From Chitinophaga sp. YR627 (lineage in GTDB: Bacteria > Bacteroidota > Bacteroidia > Chitinophagales > Chitinophagaceae), in contig NZ_FOUX01000003.1 in assembly GCF_900114995.1 (NCBI RefSeq), forward strand, positions 682,001-746,000: DNA of 64,000 bases, read 5' to 3'. Positions 9,225 to 18,498 of this stretch are shown piece after piece. Position 1 is the stretch's first letter. The number at the start of each line of letters is the position of its first letter. Under the pieces are notes generated by a model, which had not been told where the DNA came from, ran no database searches, and saw only the letters and a program-made list of their open reading frames with translations. A program made the position numbers and the translations under genes.

Positions 9225-9773
9225 TTATGACAATTTTTCACGCAATGTTTTAATTGCGGTAGCGAGGTGAGTCTTGACAGTATTATCGCTTAATCCCATG
9301 ACGCTGGCTACTTCTTTTCTCTTCATGCCCTGAAGGACGTAGAGTTGGAATGCTTTGCTTCTCTGTGCTGGCATAAATTTCAGTAGTTCATTCACTTTAT
9401 TGTCGATATAATCGCGGACAGTTGGCTCTTGTTCTTCTTCGAGGTGTACGGTTGGCTCTTCCTGTGAAGAATAGTATTCCTGTTGTGATTTTTGCAGACT
9501 CTTCTGTCGCTTTAAGATAAGCATACAATTGTACCGTATAGAGATATATAGATATCCCTTGAGGTTGGTGTGTATATTATTGTACCGCTTTTTTTCGAAG
9601 AAGTCGATAAAGAATTCCTGTAGTACGTCTTTTGCTTCTTCTACGTCACACAAAAGCCGGCTGGCTTCGAACAGCAGTAGCTTTTCGAAACGCATGTACA
9701 TTGTCTTATACGCCTTTGTATCCCCGGATTTTAGTTCTTGTAACAGCAAGTCGTCATTCACATCGGTGTGCAT
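9225..9773 (-). CDS. ECF RNA polymerase sigma factor (FecI/RpoE-like)
   Basis: This small sigma factor directs RNA polymerase to target promoters, probably those of the divergent SusC/SusD operon. Region 2 is visible in LLLFEASRLLCDVEEAKDVL and region 4 in RKEVASVMGLSDNTVKTHLA, the DNA-binding helix-turn-helix. The open frame runs upstream to a TTG at 9821, but the ATG at 9773 (MHTDVNDD) gives a normal N-terminus and a 182-residue protein. FecR is its expected antagonist and follows on the same strand. The pair plus an STN receptor is the standard cell-surface signalling arrangement of this phylum. Confidence 0.92.
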   Translation of the reverse strand: MHTDVNDDLLLQELKSGDTKAYKTMYMRFEKLLLFEASRLLCDVEEAKDVLQEFFIDFFEKKRYNNIHTNLKGYLYISIRYNCMLILKRQKSLQKSQQEYYSSQEEPTVHLEEEQEPTVRDYIDNKVNELLKFMPAQRSKAFQLYVLQGMKRKEVASVMGLSDNTVKTHLATAIKTLREKLS

Positions 9774-10140
9774 GCTGGTTGATTCTGTATGAATGATTAT
9801 GATTGAAAAAGCACGTCGCAAGCTAGTACGCTCTACGTTAATATCATAATGTTTCCCATTAAATTATTGTTGCCTGTTCTGATGTACGACACTTTAATTT
9901 ACGCCCTTTCTTTCGAATTATTTCTTAATAATCAGTTAACATAGCCTGAAAGTCCCTATTTTACTATGTCTTCGCAGATGGGTGAGCCTATCCGTCAAAA
10001 AAAATATATTCCCTGAATTCACCCATTTTCAAATCGCCTATTCTTTAAGGATAGAAAGGGGGAACCTTTTTGCCTAGCTAAATTCATTACCAAATATCGT
10101 CAGGTGACTGTGTATTAACTAACCATTTAGTCTTGTCCTT
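9774..10140. promoter_or_regulatory. Divergent regulatory region between sigma and SusC genes
   Basis: This 367-base stretch has no gene. It holds a perfect separated dyad, ATGGGTGA at 9978-9985 and TCACCCAT at 10019-10026, with an A-rich spacer. The same octamer recurs at 9201-9208 between the sigma and fecR genes. A small hairpin CTATTC/GGATAG lies at 10038-10054. These are candidate sites for ECF-dependent or autoregulatory control, but no promoter can be assigned with confidence. Confidence 0.45.
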
Positions 10141-13100
10141 ATGCATCAAAAATTTACTCACTGCTACGCAGCCCGTAGCTTAATGGGCATATTTTGCCTG
10201 TTACTTCCCTGTATTTATTCCGTTGCGCAGAAGAGTACGCAGCCGGGTAGAAATGTCACACTTACCAGTAGCCGTATTGCGCTGGGAGACGTTTTCAATG
10301 TCATTGAAAAACAGACCGGTATTTTGCTATTCTTTGGAGACCTTAATACCAATCAGACCGTTGGGGTGAAGTTTGTTGCCACCCCGGTAGAAGAGGCGTT
10401 GGGAGAGATGCTGCCACCGATTGGACTGACGTATGAATATGTGAAGGGCAATAAGGATAAGATATTTATAAAGTCGATCATGCCGACGAAAAAGGATACG
10501 GTGATGATGACGAGTATCAGTGGGGTAGTGACGGATGAGAAAGGTGAGCCGCTGCCGGGGGCGAGTGTGAGAGTGAAGGGGACGAATGTGGGGACGGCGA
10601 CGGAGAGAAATGGTAGTTTTACGTTGAGGCGTAATAGTGAGAAGGATGTGTTGCAGATTAGTTTTATGGGGTTTACGATGGAAGAAGTGGCTGTTGGAGG
10701 GAGAGCGAATGTGAAGGTGAGGCTGAAGCAGGAGGATAATAGTTTGAGGGTGGTGACGGCTTATGGGACTACGGAACAAAAAGCTTTGACTGGTGCAGTT
10801 ACGGTCGTTAAGGGAGAACAGATTCAAAGTTTGCCGAACAGAAGTTTTGACAAAAGTCTTCAAGGGTTAGTACCTGGGCTAATGGTTACTGGTGGCACTG
10901 GACAGCCCGGTGGAGGAATGAGTAACTTTGTACTTCGCGGTATCGCTACTGCTGCTGATCCTCAGAATGGATCAACTGTTAGAAATCCGCTGATTGTAAT
11001 AGATGGAATTCCCGTTTCACAAGATCCTTTGCAGTTGACAGTCCGTAGCTCAGCAACTCCTATCAGCAACCCATTATCCCAACTCAATCCTTCTGATATA
11101 GAGTCGATTTCTGTCCTGAAAGATGCTTCTGCAATTTCGTTGTATGGATCCAGAGCAAGTAACGGTGTTTTGTTGGTTACAACTAAAAAAGGGAAATCAG
11201 GAAAGACTACTGTCAGCTTTCGTCATCAGACAGATATTTCCACTCCATTAATGGGTAAGACAAAAGTTCTCAATCAACAGGAGTATCTGGGCCTATTAAG
11301 AGATACTTACTTAGCCAGTGGGTACACCGAAGAAATGTATCTCGGAGATTTACATTCGAAATTCCCCTACAAGGTGCCTTCAGCAGGAGATACACTTTTT
11401 TATGATGCTGACAACTGGAAGAATAATTTATATAAGAAAGCTGCAACTACACTTTCCAATGAAATATCAATTTCCGGTGGAAACGAGAATAGCAATTTTT
11501 ATATTAACCTGGAGTATACTAAGCAAAATGGTGTTGCAAGAGCTACGGGTTATGACAGAAAATCTCTGAGGATTAATTTTGAGAATCGGCTTAGTGATTG
11601 GATAAAGATGGGAATATTGAGTAGCTTTTCGTATGGCAAACAAGATTATTCGAGCACTGGACATGATGCGACTAATATTGCACTTGTCGATTTGATGTCT
11701 CCATTGAACCCTGCCCGCTTAGATAATGGTTCATACATTCTGAATTATAAATGGGGGACAGTAATATCGCCCACCTTACAGGCCAATCCGGTTGCTGCTG
11801 CTGAGTACAACTTAAATAGAAATACGTCTTATACCGGACTTGGTAAGGTCTATGCTGAAATTAAATTACTGCCATTCTGTTCTTTTACTTCGAGTTTGGG
11901 AACAAATTTTATACTGACAGAGGCCAAGGAAAAAACGGACCCGAGATTAATTTCAGATGATGGATATGATGTGGGCATTGGAAGTGTTGCGGAACGCGAC
12001 ATAAGAAGAGCCTCTTTTATATTCAATAATATTTTGAGAGTAACAAGGTCTTTAGGTGAGAAGAACAATTTTAATATTTTGTTGGGTCAGGAAGTACAGA
12101 TGCTTAATGAGAAGAGTTTGCTTGTCAAAGTTACTGGACTTAAATTACCTTATTACGACCAGATAAGTAGTCCTGGTACAAAACTTCAATCTTTCAATGG
12201 AGCGACGGCTCGTGAAAATTTATTATCATATTTCGGGCAAATAAATTACGATTACGACAATAAATATCTGTTATCAGCAAGTGTCAGAAGGGATGGATCT
12301 TCCAGATTTGGTAGCGACAGGAAATTTGGAGACTATTGGTCTGTAGGTGCAGGTTGGGTTTTGACGAAAGAGTCTTTTTTGTCAGATCAGAAGTGGATTG
12401 ATTTTCTGAAAATCAGAGGTAGCGTAGGCGCTGCTGGTAATGCATCTGCGATTAATTATTCGACCAAGTATGATAGAATAAATTTAGTCGATATCTCCGA
12501 TGGCCTTGCAATATATCCAACGACACAACCTGGTAACCCCGATGTGCAATGGGAACAAACCTTATCTACAGATATCGGGCTTGAAGCACAACTGTTCAGG
12601 AATAAACTTTCTCTTAACGTAGACGCATATAAAAGGAATACATCAGATCTGATTTACTTAATAAATCTTCCGTTTAACTCTGGATATTATAGTGTGCTTT
12701 CAAATATAGGCAAAATGCAGAACAGGGGGATTGAGATCACTGTATCTGGAAATATTATTCAGAATAAGAACTTCATCTGGCGGGCTAATGCAACCTGGAG
12801 CACCAATCAGAATAAACTGGTAAGAGCAGATGTATCTGAATCTGTGTTAAAGACAGACCAGCTGGCAAATGAAGAGGGTCGGAACTTTAATTCTTTCTAT
12901 TTGCCAATATGGGAGGGTGCGAATCAGGAAGATGGGAAGCCCATGTGGCGTGATGGTAATGGTAAAGCTACCGATGATTATAGTTCGGCTCCAAGAACCT
13001 TTGTTGGAAAGCCGCAGCCAGATGCTTTTGGTGCAATAACAAATACGTTCACACATAAGAATATTGAGCTCTCGTTGATGTTATATTACCAATATGGGTT

Positions 13101-13506
13101 CCAGATCTATAATAATGCTTTTAGAAGTCTTAATTCCGATGGTGAAAACCCATTTGTTAACCAAAGTGTGGATGCATTAAACAGATGGGAGAAGCAGGGG
13201 GACAAGGCGAGCAATCCTCGTAGATATCTTAACAATATTGATGGTGGCACAAGGCACTCAACGAGATATTTATTTGATGGAGATTTTTTGAGAGTAAAGA
13301 ATATCAGATTGTCATATAGGTTAATGGGAGAACAATTAGAACGCGTCAATATTTCTATGCTTACTTTCTTTTTACAGGCAGATAACTTGTTAATTATCAC
13401 TAAATATCCTGGACAGGATCCAGATAATGTCAGTACTGTAGGGACAGTAAATTTTCCTTATCCGAATCAAAGAAATTTTTCTCTTGGAGTTAATATGAAA
13501 TTATAG
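10141..13506 (+). CDS. SusC/RagA family TonB-dependent transducer with STN domain
   Basis: This outer-membrane importer also signals to a FecR/ECF pair. A signal peptide ends near residue 29 (SVAQ). The STN (secretin/TonB N-terminal) signalling domain spans about 36-112 (LGDVFNVIEKQTGILLFF), followed by a carboxypeptidase-regulatory-like domain (about 122-205, ISGVVTDEKGEPLPGASV), the plug (ALTGAVTVVKGEQIQSL, ALYGSRASNGVLL-like) and the barrel to residue 1121. Base use changes abruptly near 10780, about residue 215: the first part is G-rich and the plug and barrel are AT-rich. The start ATG is clear and SusD follows after three bases. The neighbouring sigma/FecR genes support the transducer role; the ligand is unknown. 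Confidence 0.94.
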   Translation: MHQKFTHCYAARSLMGIFCLLLPCIYSVAQKSTQPGRNVTLTSSRIALGDVFNVIEKQTGILLFFGDLNTNQTVGVKFVATPVEEALGEMLPPIGLTYEYVKGNKDKIFIKSIMPTKKDTVMMTSISGVVTDEKGEPLPGASVRVKGTNVGTATERNGSFTLRRNSEKDVLQISFMGFTMEEVAVGGRANVKVRLKQEDNSLRVVTAYGTTEQKALTGAVTVVKGEQIQSLPNRSFDKSLQGLVPGLMVTGGTGQPGGGMSNFVLRGIATAADPQNGSTVRNPLIVIDGIPVSQDPLQLTVRSSATPISNPLSQLNPSDIESISVLKDASAISLYGSRASNGVLLVTTKKGKSGKTTVSFRHQTDISTPLMGKTKVLNQQEYLGLLRDTYLASGYTEEMYLGDLHSKFPYKVPSAGDTLFYDADNWKNNLYKKAATTLSNEISISGGNENSNFYINLEYTKQNGVARATGYDRKSLRINFENRLSDWIKMGILSSFSYGKQDYSSTGHDATNIALVDLMSPLNPARLDNGSYILNYKWGTVISPTLQANPVAAAEYNLNRNTSYTGLGKVYAEIKLLPFCSFTSSLGTNFILTEAKEKTDPRLISDDGYDVGIGSVAERDIRRASFIFNNILRVTRSLGEKNNFNILLGQEVQMLNEKSLLVKVTGLKLPYYDQISSPGTKLQSFNGATARENLLSYFGQINYDYDNKYLLSASVRRDGSSRFGSDRKFGDYWSVGAGWVLTKESFLSDQKWIDFLKIRGSVGAAGNASAINYSTKYDRINLVDISDGLAIYPTTQPGNPDVQWEQTLSTDIGLEAQLFRNKLSLNVDAYKRNTSDLIYLINLPFNSGYYSVLSNIGKMQNRGIEITVSGNIIQNKNFIWRANATWSTNQNKLVRADVSESVLKTDQLANEEGRNFNSFYLPIWEGANQEDGKPMWRDGNGKATDDYSSAPRTFVGKPQPDAFGAITNTFTHKNIELSLMLYYQYGFQIYNNAFRSLNSDGENPFVNQSVDALNRWEKQGDKASNPRRYLNNIDGGTRHSTRYLFDGDFLRVKNIRLSYRLMGEQLERVNISMLTFFLQADNLLIITKYPGQDPDNVSTVGTVNFPYPNQRNFSLGVNMKL

Positions 13507-13509
13507 GTC

Positions 13510-14955
13510 ATGAAATATATAAAATGTCTTTTAATTCTTTTGATAGGAGTCTTCTCCTTTCAGTCCTGTAAAAAGGATTTTTTAGAGGTTCCTATAACGA
13601 ATGATACTTTTCGGCAGGATTACGTTAAAGACTTAAATACGTTAGATGAATTTTTGAATGGTATATATCTACAGTTATCAACACGTTTTTTTAAGGGATA
13701 TTTTTTAATCTACCCTGATTTAGTTTCAGATAATGTAAAACCTGTTGATGGGTCTGATATATTATCGTATCTGTATCGTTGGGCGCAACAAAGCAATAGT
13801 GATAGATCTGCTTCGGGAATCAATGACGAATCTGTCAATATGAACTCTGCTTGGTTTGTAGGATACAGAATAATTAGAGATTGCAATTTCGTGTTAGAGC
13901 AGGCAGATAGTTATAAAAGCCAGAATGCAGCAAAAGCTGATCAAATTAAGGGACAGGCATATGCAATAAGGGGATTTATTCATTTCATGTTGTGTAATGT
14001 TTTTTCTCAGCCTTATAACTATCAGCAGGGAGCGACTCATTTAGGTATTCCATATGTTAAAACATCGGACTGGTCAAAAGTGGTTCATCGGGAATCTGTA
14101 GCTAGTGTATATGAAGATGTGATCAATGACTTTAACACAGCCTTATCTTTAATGACGCTGGAGGAGCCGTCAAAATATAGATTCAACCGGCGTGCAATAA
14201 TTGCAGCTTTGTCAAGAGTTTTTTTATATAAAGGAGATTTCCTGCAGGCGAAAAATATGGCATTGGTTATTTGTCGGGAGGTACCGTTGCTATCCAGTTA
14301 TAATTATCCTGAAAAACTATTTACTACAGAAGAAACAGAGGCTGTTTTTCAGTTGCCTCCAGCTTGGGGTGGAAGTGGGGCCGGTAACTATTACACTTAT
14401 TTTGCTGGATTTTATTATAATCCAGGCTCTATCCAGTTTTCTGCCACAGAAGATATCGCTAAAGTTATTTCCGAAAGCAAAACGGATAAGCGTAATGATT
14501 GGATAAAACCAATGGGGGATAAATGGATTGTTAGTAAATATCCAAGCAATATTGTTTTTGGTTTCCCTGATCCGGGAGCATCTTCCTATTATCAAACTAT
14601 CATTCGTTCGTCAGAAATGTATCTTACCGCTGCGGAAGCTTATTCAAGGCTGAATAAGGCAGATAGCGCTCAATGGTTTCTGGATAAAATAAGAATGCGT
14701 GCGGACTCTCTGGCCGTCCCTACTACTGTTCAGGGAGAACAATTGAATGAATTAATCTATACAGAACGTAGAAAAGAATTTGCGTTTGAAGGCGCCAGAA
14801 TTTTTGATTTACTCAGACTCTCTATGCCTATAGTGCGTAAAGATGTACTTCCTGGTGGACCTAAGATGATGTTACTACCAAATGAAAAGGCAATAGCGCC
14901 TATTCCTGTTCCGGATGTTGAGTTGTCAAATTTGCAGCAGAATCCCGGATACTAA
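13510..14955 (+). CDS. RagB/SusD family nutrient uptake lipoprotein
   Basis: This is the surface-exposed substrate-binding partner of the preceding SusC. The N-terminus MKYIKCLLILLIGVFSFQSC is a lipoprotein signal with lipobox FQSC, and the next residues KKDFLEVP are usual in this family. The C-terminal half has the SusD hallmarks SEMYLTAAEAYSRL and RRKEFAFEGARIFDLLRL. At 481 residues it is a normal length. It begins three bases after the SusC stop, and the Trx-phosphoesterase gene follows 18 bases later, so all three are probably one transcript. Codon use is AT-rich like its neighbours up to about 23.1 kb and unlike the SusD at 4708. Confidence 0.93.
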   Translation: MKYIKCLLILLIGVFSFQSCKKDFLEVPITNDTFRQDYVKDLNTLDEFLNGIYLQLSTRFFKGYFLIYPDLVSDNVKPVDGSDILSYLYRWAQQSNSDRSASGINDESVNMNSAWFVGYRIIRDCNFVLEQADSYKSQNAAKADQIKGQAYAIRGFIHFMLCNVFSQPYNYQQGATHLGIPYVKTSDWSKVVHRESVASVYEDVINDFNTALSLMTLEEPSKYRFNRRAIIAALSRVFLYKGDFLQAKNMALVICREVPLLSSYNYPEKLFTTEETEAVFQLPPAWGGSGAGNYYTYFAGFYYNPGSIQFSATEDIAKVISESKTDKRNDWIKPMGDKWIVSKYPSNIVFGFPDPGASSYYQTIIRSSEMYLTAAEAYSRLNKADSAQWFLDKIRMRADSLAVPTTVQGEQLNELIYTERRKEFAFEGARIFDLLRLSMPIVRKDVLPGGPKMMLLPNEKAIAPIPVPDVELSNLQQNPGY

Positions 14956-14973
14956 AATAGAAAAAGATAGTTT

Positions 14974-17523
14974 ATGATAGTTAGATTCTTATTCTTGACT
15001 TTTTTCTTATGTAGTTATTTTTCATCATCAGGTATGATGAAAGAGGCTACCTCAAAAATTAGGATACAAGGTAAATTTACGCGAAGTGCGGATAGTCAGG
15101 AGTTTACCTACGATTATTGTTTTTCTGATGATATTGATGTAGTAGACGCATGGCGTACAGGGAAAGTGTTGGTTCAAGATGGAGTAGGTAGTATTGAATT
15201 AATTGTCGATCGGCCTATTTTGATTTCGTCAAGGCAAATATTTGGCAGAGATGGTATTTATTATATTGAACCAGGTGCCGTTATTAGTTTAGATCATATT
15301 TCAGACTCTTTGATTGTCATCACCGGAGCTGGATCGGAAAATGTCAAATTAAAGAATAGTCTGGATCAATTTAAACGTGGGTTGGCGTCTTCATTGAAAG
15401 GATCTTCATTGGTAACTAAATCAGTAGAGGAATTCCTGGGCTGGAATAATATACTTAATAATCAAATTGTTAAGGTTGTCCAATATTTAGAAACGCAACG
15501 AAAAAATCTGACTCCCCAGGCGTTTCTTTACCTAAAAGCTAATTCTATAATTTATTATGAAAAGAAAAGACTTGATAAATTTTGGGGATTAAAAAACTTA
15601 TATGAAAAGCAAAAGAATACTTTCCATGATCTGTCTTTGATATTTGATTCTACATTTTATGGACAATATGGAAGCTGGATTCGATCTCTTTCTAATGGAC
15701 TGTCTGAAGAACCATATTTTTATGCTTTTAATAGAGCAGAGATCTTTAGGAAATACGATTTCGATATACGTAATGAAAATATTAATACCGATGTGAAGCG
15801 TCGTTTGCTTTATTATGCCCTTGCTAAACAAAAGTATAAAGGTATTATTCGTGAAAAACTCCTTGTTTATATGTTGACTGATCAAACTATAAAAGAGGTC
15901 GGTTTCGCGGAAGAAACAGAAATGTTACTTAATGATTATTATAGCCAGGAAGGGTTCAAACAATTTAAAAAATGGGTGAAAGAGTATGAATTAGTGTCTC
16001 GTAATTTAAGGAATGGTCGGCCAGCTCCGCAGTTTTCTTTAAAAAATGTTGATGATTTGGAATTTACACTTGAACAGTTTAAAGGAAAACCCGTTATCCT
16101 TGATTTTTGGTTCACAGGTTGTGTTGGCTGCTTACAAATGACACCGACATTAAGGAAAGTTGAGCAATATTTTGGAGAGGAAGTGGTTTTTATTAGCATA
16201 TGTGTTGATAAAGAAAAGGCGACTTTTTTAAAAAGTGTAAAAGATGGGAAGTATACAACTGGTAGGTCTTTAAATTTGTATACCAATGGATTGGCACAAG
16301 ATCATAAAATTTTGAAGGAATACAATATTCGGTCATATCCTAGTTTGTTTATGATAGATCCTAATGGGAATATCATAAATAATCCTATGCCTGATATCAA
16401 ACAGGGGGATGGTGAAAAGCTGGTGGGACTTATAAAAGAACAACTGGTATTCAGAAAAGATGGACCTTATGTATTTGGCAACGCTGACACGCTTAAAAGT
16501 TATCGGCTTAATGGAGATTCAGTTTTTTTTGATAGTTATTTAAAGAAATCGGGTGAGCGGTTACGCTTATTACCAGATGTATCAAAACTCGAATTCGATA
16601 TTTCACTAATGGATTCCTACGAAGATGAACCTTCAGTATTTGAAAAACCAGATAAGATAGTAGTCATGTCAGATATAGAAGGAAATTATACCGCCTTCAA
16701 AAAACTATTGCTATCAAATGGTATTATTGATTCTTCATTCAACTGGACGTTCGGGAGGGGACATTTAGTTTTAAACGGAGATATATTTGATAGAGGGAAC
16801 CAGGTTACGGAATGTCTATGGTTGATATATACTTTGGAGTCCAGGGCAAAGGCTGCGGGTGGATATTTGCATTTTATATTAGGAAACCATGAGATAATGA
16901 ATCTTCAGGGAGACTGCCGATACAATGCTGCGAAGTACAAGGAGAATGCTCGTTTAATGAGTCGCTCTTATCAACAGTTGTATGACTCAACTTCGGAGCT
17001 TGGCCAGTGGCTTAGAACAAAAAATATAATGGAAAAAATCGGCGACGCTTTGTTTGTACATGGTGGTATAAGTGCTCCAGTTAATAATTTAGGAATGTCA
17101 ATTTTGCAGATAAACCAGATGGCAAGGAAATGGATAGATAAATACAATCTTCCTGTTGATAAAATGCCAGAGTCAGCACGTATACTTTTTAATTCAAAAA
17201 GTTCTCCTTTATGGTACAGGGAGTATTACCTGGATAGTGAGGTGAAGGCTTATAGCAATGGTCGTACTGTATTTAAGGCGTCTAATACGCTTATTGATTC
17301 GTCATTGCATAAATTTAATGTGAGTCAAATCATTACCGGACATACCATCGTTGCTGATACCATAAGTGTTCATTTTGGAGGAAAGGTTATTAATACCGAT
17401 ACTAGACATGCAAAGGGAAAGTCTGAATCACTCTTTATTGATAATAGTGGTTATTATAGAGTTAATTCAAGTGGTGAAAGGAAAAGACTGCAGGTTTCTC
17501 TTGTAGAAGATGTCGTGAGGTGA
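14974..17523 (+). CDS. Thioredoxin-like (TlpA) domain fused to calcineurin-like metallophosphoesterase
   Basis: This 849-residue protein has a signal peptide (MIVRFLFLTFFLCSYFSSSG), an N-terminal region of about 320 residues of unknown fold, a TlpA/ResA-type redoxin (about 347-490) and a metallophosphoesterase (about 560-840). The redoxin starts NGRPAPQFSLKNV and has a CVGC active site at Cys383/Cys386. The phosphoesterase keeps the metal and catalytic motifs SDIEGN (Asp567), GDIFDRG (Asp603), GNHE (637-640), HGG (His696) and GH (His790), so it should be active. Both domains would act in the periplasm or at the cell surface. It is the third gene of a SusC/SusD transcript. I know of no common family with this fusion; substrates of both domains are unknown. 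Confidence 0.82.
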   Translation: MIVRFLFLTFFLCSYFSSSGMMKEATSKIRIQGKFTRSADSQEFTYDYCFSDDIDVVDAWRTGKVLVQDGVGSIELIVDRPILISSRQIFGRDGIYYIEPGAVISLDHISDSLIVITGAGSENVKLKNSLDQFKRGLASSLKGSSLVTKSVEEFLGWNNILNNQIVKVVQYLETQRKNLTPQAFLYLKANSIIYYEKKRLDKFWGLKNLYEKQKNTFHDLSLIFDSTFYGQYGSWIRSLSNGLSEEPYFYAFNRAEIFRKYDFDIRNENINTDVKRRLLYYALAKQKYKGIIREKLLVYMLTDQTIKEVGFAEETEMLLNDYYSQEGFKQFKKWVKEYELVSRNLRNGRPAPQFSLKNVDDLEFTLEQFKGKPVILDFWFTGCVGCLQMTPTLRKVEQYFGEEVVFISICVDKEKATFLKSVKDGKYTTGRSLNLYTNGLAQDHKILKEYNIRSYPSLFMIDPNGNIINNPMPDIKQGDGEKLVGLIKEQLVFRKDGPYVFGNADTLKSYRLNGDSVFFDSYLKKSGERLRLLPDVSKLEFDISLMDSYEDEPSVFEKPDKIVVMSDIEGNYTAFKKLLLSNGIIDSSFNWTFGRGHLVLNGDIFDRGNQVTECLWLIYTLESRAKAAGGYLHFILGNHEIMNLQGDCRYNAAKYKENARLMSRSYQQLYDSTSELGQWLRTKNIMEKIGDALFVHGGISAPVNNLGMSILQINQMARKWIDKYNLPVDKMPESARILFNSKSSPLWYREYYLDSEVKAYSNGRTVFKASNTLIDSSLHKFNVSQIITGHTIVADTISVHFGGKVINTDTRHAKGKSESLFIDNSGYYRVNSSGERKRLQVSLVEDVVR

Positions 17524-17552
17524 ATTGAATGAATGTTTTGGTGATTATTTAT

Positions 17553-17597
17553 TTTAACGTTAAAGAATATTGGTGTTACCAGTTCTTTAACGTTAAA
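17553..17597. terminator. Inverted repeat between convergent genes, probable terminator
   Basis: Arms 17553-17567 and 17583-17597 pair perfectly over 15 bases. Each arm contains the 12-base palindrome TTTAACGTTAAA, so the element is both a hairpin and a direct repeat of a palindrome. It lies between the convergent phosphoesterase genes and could stop transcription from both sides. Confidence 0.6.
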
Positions 17598-17652
17598 TAT
17601 AGATATAAAGCAGCTTGCTGATACATTAATATATGGTATGATATTCGCCATT

Positions 17653-18495
17653 TTATAAACTTATTTCTTCTTTTTTTTCTGCAAACCCGATTCTAATATG
17701 AGTTCGGGATAACATTAAGGTGCATGTTTCATGCGTTAATAGGTTGATAGTTATGTACTCATCTTCAGTCTTTTCTTGTGGTAGATCCGGCTTTGCAGAA
17801 TGATTTTTTGGTTGCTCTTTTTTTATTAAAATCAAAGGGGCGCTGTTATGAGACTCTGCTGCTGGTGCATCCTCTTTTTTAATATTAGTTTGTGCGTTTT
17901 TCGTAAAAGCTTTATATGCACTCATATTAACCCCAGATGAATAATCATCTGATTGTATGTTGTGATAGAAACCGCCGTTTATTAACACCCGGCCAATTTT
18001 TTCTATAATATTTTTTGTTAAAAGCCACCTATGAAGTTCCAGGTTTCCGTCATATAATAACGCATAATTCTTCTTCTTGCCTATTATTGGGTATGCATAG
18101 TTTGGTGTGGAAAATGTCCAGTTCAACCATAAATTTTTAATTCCCTGAGCCCCTAATATGAAATGTACATACCCTCCATGTTTCATTGCTTTTTGTTCTA
18201 AAGAATATACCATCCAAAGCAATTCATTTCCTACGTTTCTGTAATCTTCGAAGTTTCCCACAACTATCAGGTGGCCATTTGAAAAAATCCATGTATTTTT
18301 TTTATCTATTACACCTTTGTCAAGAAGTTTTTTTTTGAATGAATGGAAGTTTCCTGTCGTATCTGCAACAATCATCATCTTTTTGACTTCTGAAAATAAT
18401 GCATACTCCGATTCCAGCTTATTTTTAATGATGACACTGAAATACTTTCTGGATAAACCTGTTCCAGGTTCTTTTAGCGCGATTTTGTTCATCAT
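17653..18495 (-). CDS. Degenerate metallophosphoesterase-like protein (probable pseudoenzyme)
   Basis: The 280 residues align by eye with the phosphoesterase half of the preceding convergent gene: KMMIVADTTGNFHSFKKKLL mirrors KIVVMSDIEGNYTAFKKLL, and YVHFILGAQGIKNL mirrors YLHFILGNHEIMNL. Most catalytic residues are gone: DIEGN becomes DTTGN, GDIFDRG becomes GNFEDYR, GNHE becomes GAQG and HGG becomes NGG. Asp45 alone is retained of the first motif. There is no signal peptide, so it is probably cytoplasmic unless processed otherwise. The frame is intact, which argues for a functional non-catalytic role rather than decay. The tail (about 210-255) is Lys/Glu/Pro-rich. It is the last gene of the minus-strand operon, three bases after the CPYC lipoprotein gene. 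Confidence 0.7.
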   Translation of the reverse strand: MMNKIALKEPGTGLSRKYFSVIIKNKLESEYALFSEVKKMMIVADTTGNFHSFKKKLLDKGVIDKKNTWIFSNGHLIVVGNFEDYRNVGNELLWMVYSLEQKAMKHGGYVHFILGAQGIKNLWLNWTFSTPNYAYPIIGKKKNYALLYDGNLELHRWLLTKNIIEKIGRVLINGGFYHNIQSDDYSSGVNMSAYKAFTKNAQTNIKKEDAPAAESHNSAPLILIKKEQPKNHSAKPDLPQEKTEDEYITINLLTHETCTLMLSRTHIRIGFAEKKEEISL

Positions 18496-18498
18496 GGC

